NCBI GenBank assembly: GCA_013298545.1
Contig: JAAFIA010000036.1
Coordinates: 1 to 47,298, forward strand
Length of the DNA: 47,298 nt
Source of the DNA: Bacteroidota bacterium
GTDB lineage: Bacteria; Bacteroidota; Bacteroidia; Palsa-965
Direction of reading: 5' to 3'
The notes under the pieces were generated by a model. That model was not told where the DNA came from. It saw only the letters and a list, made by a program, of their open reading frames with translations, and made no database searches. Positions 42,512 through 47,298 of the stretch are shown piece after piece. Position 1 is the first letter of the stretch, and each line of letters starts with the position of its first letter. Made by a program: the position numbers and the translations under genes.

Positions 42512-43915
42512 ATGGATTTTGATGTAGTAATTATTGGTGGTGGACCGGGTGGCTCAACATGTGCAACGTATTTGCGCAAAATGGGCTATACTGTTGGTGT
42601 TTTTGAAAAGGCTATTTTTCCGCGCGATCATGTGGGTGAATCGTTGATCCCATTTATTTATTACAAGCTCGAAGAGTTGGGTGTGTTGGAGGAAGTCAAA
42701 AAAATAACCACCAAAAAACCGGGTGTCAATTTTGTCGATCGTGATGGATTGCGACAATCTGTTTGGTGTTTCGATCGCATTATGAAAGATGGGGCAGAAA
42801 TGTCGATGCACGGGCTACGCGCGCCATTCGACCACGTCTTGTTGCGCAATTCGGCAAGGCATGGCGCAACGGTTTACGAAGGCGCATTGGTAAAAGATGT
42901 TGATTTGAGTAATCCGCAACAAGCGAAAATCCGTGTTTGTTTTGTTGATGGTTCGGAGCGTTGGATTACGGCACGTTTTCTCGTTGATGCAAGCGGACAG
43001 AATTCTTTTTTGGCCTCAAAAACGGGCAAGAAAAAACCTTACGAAGGGCTGGATCGCTTAGCGCTGTTTACACATTGGATTCATACCAACTACGATAGCG
43101 CACTGAAAGGCGGCTTGATTAAGATCATGTACCTCGGTGGCGAGAAACTGGGCTGGTTGTGGGTGATTCCGGTTGGTCGCAACCACCTGAGTATTGGTGT
43201 AACGCTCAACAATGCGTATGTGCGCGAGCAGAAAAAACTACTCGGCGAAAATTGGAAGAAATTACTTTACACACAAGAAGTACAAGAAGCCATTGGTTTG
43301 CGTTCGATTCTTGAAAATGCTTCGATGGAACACGATGTCCAAATTTTAGGCGATTATTCTTACCGTGTTGACCAAAAATACGGATCCAATTTTGCGTATG
43401 TGGGCGATGCAGGTGCATTTTTAGATCCCATTTTTTCGAGTGGTATTTATGTAGCAATGGAAGTTGCGCATCGGGTAGCCAACTGTTTGGATGTTAAATT
43501 CAAATCAGGCGATACGACGGGGGAAGAAAAATTTGCTGCTGAGTTTCAAGAAATCGACCAAGCGTATTTATTGATCGAAAAATTTATTCGCCTTTTTTAT
43601 GAGCCTGATTTACTCAATTTCTCGCATGCGGGTGGCGTAGAAGATGGCTATCAGAAAATTCTGAATGCTTACGAAATTTTTCATTATCTGCTTGCGGGCG
43701 ATTTTTTCTTAAATGCGCCCAAATACCTCCATTTTATTGACTCGTTGAACAAGGAACGCAATTTCAATCAGTTTGTACATTACGTCAAGACCCAAGCCAA
43801 CGAATTTGCAACGGAAGATTTTTGCCGGTATTCATTTGATGATATTTACGGCCATTTACCGGCGGGCGAGCAAGTAGCACCAGGCTTACTGAAAGCTACT
43901 CCTGAACAGCCTTAG
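42512..43915 (+). CDS. FAD-dependent oxidoreductase, flavin-halogenase-like
   Basis: A 467-residue protein. The FAD motif VVIIGGGPGGSTCATYL is at residues 5-21; GESLIP follows at the position of the GE(A/S) block of halogenases. The sequence KLGWLWVIPVGRNHLSIGV contains WxWxIP (WLWVIP), which is the halogenase fingerprint. A TTKKPGVNF segment near residue 70 offers a candidate active-site Lys. An alternative is a geranylgeranyl-reductase-like oxidoreductase, which shares the fold but usually lacks WxWxIP. No indole or peptide substrate gene is nearby. Confidence 0.75.
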   Translation: MDFDVVIIGGGPGGSTCATYLRKMGYTVGVFEKAIFPRDHVGESLIPFIYYKLEELGVLEEVKKITTKKPGVNFVDRDGLRQSVWCFDRIMKDGAEMSMHGLRAPFDHVLLRNSARHGATVYEGALVKDVDLSNPQQAKIRVCFVDGSERWITARFLVDASGQNSFLASKTGKKKPYEGLDRLALFTHWIHTNYDSALKGGLIKIMYLGGEKLGWLWVIPVGRNHLSIGVTLNNAYVREQKKLLGENWKKLLYTQEVQEAIGLRSILENASMEHDVQILGDYSYRVDQKYGSNFAYVGDAGAFLDPIFSSGIYVAMEVAHRVANCLDVKFKSGDTTGEEKFAAEFQEIDQAYLLIEKFIRLFYEPDLLNFSHAGGVEDGYQKILNAYEIFHYLLAGDFFLNAPKYLHFIDSLNKERNFNQFVHYVKTQANEFATEDFCRYSFDDIYGHLPAGEQVAPGLLKATPEQP

Positions 43916-44236
43916 TTGTTTTTCAAAAATTGCATACATTCTTTGTGGGGAAAAAATTAACCGCTAAGGGCGCAAAGTCCGCAAAGACCAAAACGTAAAA
44001 AGCTTTGTGTGCTTTGCGATTAAGAAACATCCCCACAAACAAAAAAACTTAGCGTCCTTGGCGTAAACCTTGGCGTACTTTGCGGTTAAAACAACATCCC
44101 CACAAACAAAAAAACTTAGCGTTCTTGGCGTAAACCTTGGCGTACTTTGCGGTTAAAACAACATCCCCACAAACAAAAAAAATTAGCGTTCTTGGCGTAA
44201 ACCTTGGCGTACTTTGCGGTTAACTAACACCCAATT
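43916..44236. other. Intergenic region with inverted and tandem repeats
   Basis: 321 bp between convergent genes. 43958-43986 (TTAACCGCTAAGG, then GCGCAAAG, CCGCAAAG) is roughly complementary to the CTTTGCGGTTAA ends of the 67-bp units that follow, so the whole region could fold. No gene. Confidence 0.7.
44026..44224 (-). repeat. 67-bp tandem repeat, three copies
   Basis: Units start at 44026, 44093 and 44160, each AACATCCCCACAAAC, an A run, then CTTAGCGT[CT]CTTGGCG, TAAACCTTGGCGTACTTTGC and GGTTAA. Within each unit shorter direct repeats of CTTGGCGTA occur. On the minus strand the units read AACCGCAAAG..., a motif widely seen in Bacteroidota intergenic DNA. Confidence 0.88.
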
Positions 44237-46522
44237 TCATTTCCCAGTCAGTTCCAAAAAACGCATGGCTTCGTGCTGATTTTCTTTGCGCAACATACAC
44301 GCCAGAATGCGTTTCTTTTCGCGACCCGTTAAATGCCAACTCAATGAAATACGATCTGGGTCTTCGTTGTAGAGTTCAAAACTCAGCAAATCGGTTTGGA
44401 AATTGAATGAACTCGCAGCCACATCTAAAAGTAAATCGTGGTTGTAATCTTGCACCGTAAACAGGTTACCATAAAAGCTACCCATAGGTCGCGAAAAATC
44501 TTGCATGATGGTTTTCTGATGCTCGTCTAGAATTGGCCGAGCCTTGCTTTTATCGCGCGTCTGAACCAAAACTACACCACTCGTATTGGCTGCAATCCAA
44601 TGCCGAAACTGATGCAAAAAACGAATCGTATTGGTGATGCCGTAATTGTCGCGCATACCCGCATCAAACACTTCCATCTCTGGATTACTCGGCAACGTTG
44701 TAATCGGTGTGATGTAGGGAAACGTCGCATTCATACGCAAGACAGAAGCAAAACGAACTTGATCTGCACCTTGATTTTTGAAAAATCGCATAAACTCTAC
44801 GCCATCAGTCAGCCGTGCTTGATTGACGTGTGGTTCCGGACTAGCACGAAGCATATACGAAACAGGATGCGAGGCAATCAACAAGCGGCGACCATCATTT
44901 ACAATCGTTGGTGCAAAAACCATCATCGGAATAACTGCATCTGATTCAGCTTGTGTGTAATCGGTCAGCAAACGTTCTTTAAAAATTCCAGTATTCGCTT
45001 CAAGCTCTTCTTCAAATGCCCAAGCACGGTTGCGGCTGTATTGCTGACCTTTATACGAAGCACTCCGCAGCGGCAAAAACCAATCGTTGACAGCCAAGCT
45101 AAACGCCATCGGATTGAGTAAATCATTCGAAATACGTTCGCGCCAGATGACATCTTTGGTATTGACATTTTCGCCTTTTTGTTGCCGCCATTGCACCTCG
45201 CGCAAACAGGCCGCACCTACCATTCCACCCGAAGAGCCGCAAATCAACGCTGTTTGATTCAGAAATGAACTGTTGCTGATGCTGTCTAAATATTGCATCG
45301 TGTAAAGTGTCCACAAAGCCGAACGAATGCCGCCACCGCTGCATTGCAAGACAATCAATTTCGGCTTATGCAAACTATCGCCTTGTTGTTTTGCTTTCCA
45401 ATTTTCTAAAATACGAATCGTATGAAGCGAATCATTCCGATATTCCTCGCGATTGAAATCACCATTCAACGTATGCGCATTGTAGGGTGCAAGTTGCGTT
45501 GCATAATTCATGCCTGTTGCCCGCGTTTTATTGCCAAAGAGATCAAACTGATGCAGGTAATTGATGAGGAGCAAAATTGAAACTAGCGCTACATTGGTCC
45601 AACCGCGAAACCACGTGTAAAGAATGCCTGAAAACATCAAGTAAAGTGTAAACAGCAAAAACACACTTGCGCCTGCGGGAATCATGAGCCAACGCACATC
45701 GCGGAAAAGACCAAACAAGAGCAGGGTAAGAATCACTACCAATTCAAAAACAACAGCAATGACATGGTTTTGCCGAAACACACGATTTAGAATGTATTTA
45801 TCGTAATGCTCAAACGGACGTGCGCGACGCAAGCGCCATGGCAATGACAAATACGTTTCTACATGCCAATCGCGCGCTTCTCTGCCCGTACTGATCGTTT
45901 TCCATTCCAGCGCATCGCGAATGATGTTGCGTCGTAGAAAAACACGTTTCGTTTTGGGCGTACGTGCAATGTGTGCGGCACTCATGACATCTTCCAAATC
46001 GTGTCCGGCGCGGTAGAACCAGAAAAAACCAATTCCGGCAAACGTAAAATTCCCAAGCAGGAAACCAAGCAAATTTAGAACACGATCCATATTCGTAATC
46101 GGTTCGTCGGCCAAAAAATGAATGATGCGGTAAACGTAAACAAACAAGAAAAGTGCTGGAATAACAATATTGTTCAGACTGAATTTGAGGAAGGGATAGC
46201 TCAACGTAGCGAGAAACGGAAACCGATACGCATTGTGGATGTAACAAGAAATCTGATAGGCAAGAATAAATCCGCCACTAGCAAAACCCACTAAGAAATA
46301 CGAACGAAAATCGACCGTTCCCAAATACTCAGGATCAACAAAGAGCCACGCAAGGCCATAACGCGCGGCGATGCTACCGGTCAGAAATCCAAATAACAGT
46401 AGCCAGAAAATAATGAGTACCGGATTTTTCTTGAACTGAACAAGCAACAACTGCACCGGAAAGAAATAAATGATATTTCTAGCAAGCGGGGTACGACTGA
46501 TCCAACGTTTTAAACTACCCAT
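44237..46522 (-). CDS. Polytopic membrane protein with C-terminal patatin-like lipase domain
   Basis: A 761-residue protein. The N-terminal half (about 1-340) contains around eight membrane helices with short loops. The C-terminal half (about 390-740) is a patatin-type fold: LQCSGGGIRSALW supplies the oxyanion-hole Gly-rich turn, ICGSSGGMVGA the nucleophile Ser (GxSxG), and VFDAGMRDNYGI the catalytic Asp (DxG). Patatins hydrolyse acyl chains of glycerolipids. The membrane anchor suggests it works on lipids of its own membrane, with a Trp-rich luminal or cytosolic loop around residue 300. No operon partner is visible. Confidence 0.83.
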   Translation of the reverse strand: MGSLKRWISRTPLARNIIYFFPVQLLLVQFKKNPVLIIFWLLLFGFLTGSIAARYGLAWLFVDPEYLGTVDFRSYFLVGFASGGFILAYQISCYIHNAYRFPFLATLSYPFLKFSLNNIVIPALFLFVYVYRIIHFLADEPITNMDRVLNLLGFLLGNFTFAGIGFFWFYRAGHDLEDVMSAAHIARTPKTKRVFLRRNIIRDALEWKTISTGREARDWHVETYLSLPWRLRRARPFEHYDKYILNRVFRQNHVIAVVFELVVILTLLLFGLFRDVRWLMIPAGASVFLLFTLYLMFSGILYTWFRGWTNVALVSILLLINYLHQFDLFGNKTRATGMNYATQLAPYNAHTLNGDFNREEYRNDSLHTIRILENWKAKQQGDSLHKPKLIVLQCSGGGIRSALWTLYTMQYLDSISNSSFLNQTALICGSSGGMVGAACLREVQWRQQKGENVNTKDVIWRERISNDLLNPMAFSLAVNDWFLPLRSASYKGQQYSRNRAWAFEEELEANTGIFKERLLTDYTQAESDAVIPMMVFAPTIVNDGRRLLIASHPVSYMLRASPEPHVNQARLTDGVEFMRFFKNQGADQVRFASVLRMNATFPYITPITTLPSNPEMEVFDAGMRDNYGITNTIRFLHQFRHWIAANTSGVVLVQTRDKSKARPILDEHQKTIMQDFSRPMGSFYGNLFTVQDYNHDLLLDVAASSFNFQTDLLSFELYNEDPDRISLSWHLTGREKKRILACMLRKENQHEAMRFLELTGK

Positions 46523-47096
46523 AATGAAATCGGATACGATTTACGACAAAAAAAAGCAGAAACGAAATAAAAAAACGTTCAAAACAGATGAGGTCGGTTT
46601 TGATGTTGGGGAATGTTGTATTCTTATACGCACGTATTTCTAAAAAGTTGGCCCTTTATATAGCTATGTTAGTAATCTCATTTTCATAAGCGCGGATATA
46701 AAAACACCCAACACCAATTGCGTGAAAAACTAAACGTTTTACGGCATGAATATATTTTTCATGCAATCTCTTTACACATGAGTTTGCTAAATGTTATTTG
46801 CAAGATGTAGCATATCCATTTCCTTACAAAACAAGATGCTCGCAAAGTAATTTCGGTACGATTTTTGCTGTTCAATCAAAGACTCAATCCCTGTGCTGTT
46901 TCGCTTATTTCTCCGCAGCCGCAAGCCTCCCCCAATTTTTCCGCATTCTGATTTCCGTTTAATAATTAGCACTATTTTTTTTACATTATATTCACGTTAC
47001 AACATCTGTTGCGTGAAACTTTTATCGTTATCTTTCGTATAATTAACAACGCAATTTATCCGAATGAAACACATTTACAGCAAATCCCTTTTCTAG
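46523..47096. other. Intergenic region upstream of rpoD
   Basis: About 575 bp, A/T-rich, between the divergent patatin-like gene and rpoD. No convincing gene; a 61-codon antisense frame (46787-46972) has no supporting features. The promoter-like element at 47029-47036 is the only signal I can point to. Confidence 0.6.
47008..47036 (+). promoter_or_regulatory. Possible rpoD promoter (-33 / -7 elements)
   Basis: GTTG at 47008-47011 and TATCTTTC at 47029-47036, separated by 17 bp, match the Bacteroidota -33 (TTTG) and -7 (TAnnTTTG) elements with one mismatch each. The predicted leader is about 54 nt. Confidence 0.4.
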
Positions 47097-47298
47097 ATGA
47101 GACAGTTAAAAATTTCAAAGCAGGTAACGAATCGCGAAACTGCATCGCTTGACAAATACTTACAAGAAATCGGTCGTGTAGATTTGATCACCGCCGATGA
47201 AGAAGTCGAACTCGCTCGCCGCATTCGGCAAAACGACCAACTCGCACTTGCCAAACTCGTCAATGCCAACTTACGCTTTGTTGTTTCTGTCTCTAAGC
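47097..47298 (+). CDS. rpoD: Primary RNA polymerase sigma factor RpoD (N-terminal part; runs off the window)
   Basis: The first 67 codons. [20 protein letters not shown] is the strongly conserved start of the short (about 290-residue) Bacteroidota primary sigma factor. [20 protein letters not shown] is region 1.2, and [17 protein letters not shown] begins region 2.1. This sigma recognises the TAnnTTTG-type promoters noted in the window. The 3' part lies outside. Confidence 0.95.
   Translation, partial: MRQLKISKQVTNRETASLDKYLQEIGRVDLITADEEVELARRIRQNDQLALAKLVNANLRFVVSVSK

Noticed and set aside
46787-46972. 61-codon minus-strand frame upstream of rpoD
   Set aside because: No homology or motif recognised, no promoter-like element or composition support; probably chance in A/T-rich DNA.

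Overview
The window is chromosomal DNA from a member of the Bacteroidota. The supporting signs are a Bacteroidota-type primary sigma factor at the right edge, TAnnTTTG promoter elements in front of several genes, no Shine-Dalgarno sequences that I can see, and many secreted proteins and lipoproteins with signal peptides typical of the phylum. No insertion sequence, prophage or CRISPR array is visible. A few accessory or decayed patches are present.

Layout. 1-3470 holds housekeeping and envelope genes: the end of an inositol monophosphatase, an ExoX-like exonuclease, a small cytochrome c, a lipoprotein and a glycerolipid acyltransferase. 3467-7822 (minus strand) is a compact three-gene cassette: an alpha/beta hydrolase with a GHSAG nucleophile elbow, a caspase-like protease with an intact His/Cys dyad, and a large protein with beta-rich N-terminal domains and a C-terminal helix-turn-helix. 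This is my best candidate for an undescribed system. Next to it is tRNA-Ser(UGA), whose 3' end and terminator are duplicated 180 bp away. 8604-17562 carries a secreted protein, a retropepsin-like protease, an amino-acid permease / SDR / amidohydrolase / outer-membrane-protein run, and two small secreted proteins. 17563-18767 is a partly decayed patch with a strong hairpin and a small two-gene unit. 18799-24692 (minus) holds a GreA-like factor, a DEDDh exonuclease and a 1591-residue secreted protein built from 22 tandem repeats of about 60 residues.

26344-38583 is a surface-polysaccharide locus on the plus strand: sulfotransferase, ABC exporter (Wzm/Wzt-like), methyltransferase, GT11 fucosyltransferase, two tandem FdtA-like sugar ketoisomerases, FdtC-like acyltransferase, FdtB-like aminotransferase, four glycosyltransferases and GalE. 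Together these could make and export a glycan containing a 3-acetamido-3,6-dideoxyhexose, probably sulfated and fucosylated. A polytopic membrane protein and a PAP2 phosphatase, possibly lipid-carrier or polymerization functions, converge on it from the minus strand. 40679-43915 holds an arginase-family enzyme, a TrmH-type RNA methyltransferase and a halogenase-like flavoprotein. 44237-46522 (minus) is a polytopic membrane protein with a patatin lipase domain. rpoD starts at 47097 and runs off the edge.

Intergenic DNA is rich in short tandem and inverted repeats: 41-bp, 8-bp and 67-bp arrays, a long 31-bp-arm hairpin, and a 28-bp module present twice in opposite orientation. At least four genes have a TAnnTTTG element exactly 6 nt before the ATG, which suggests leaderless or nearly leaderless mRNAs.
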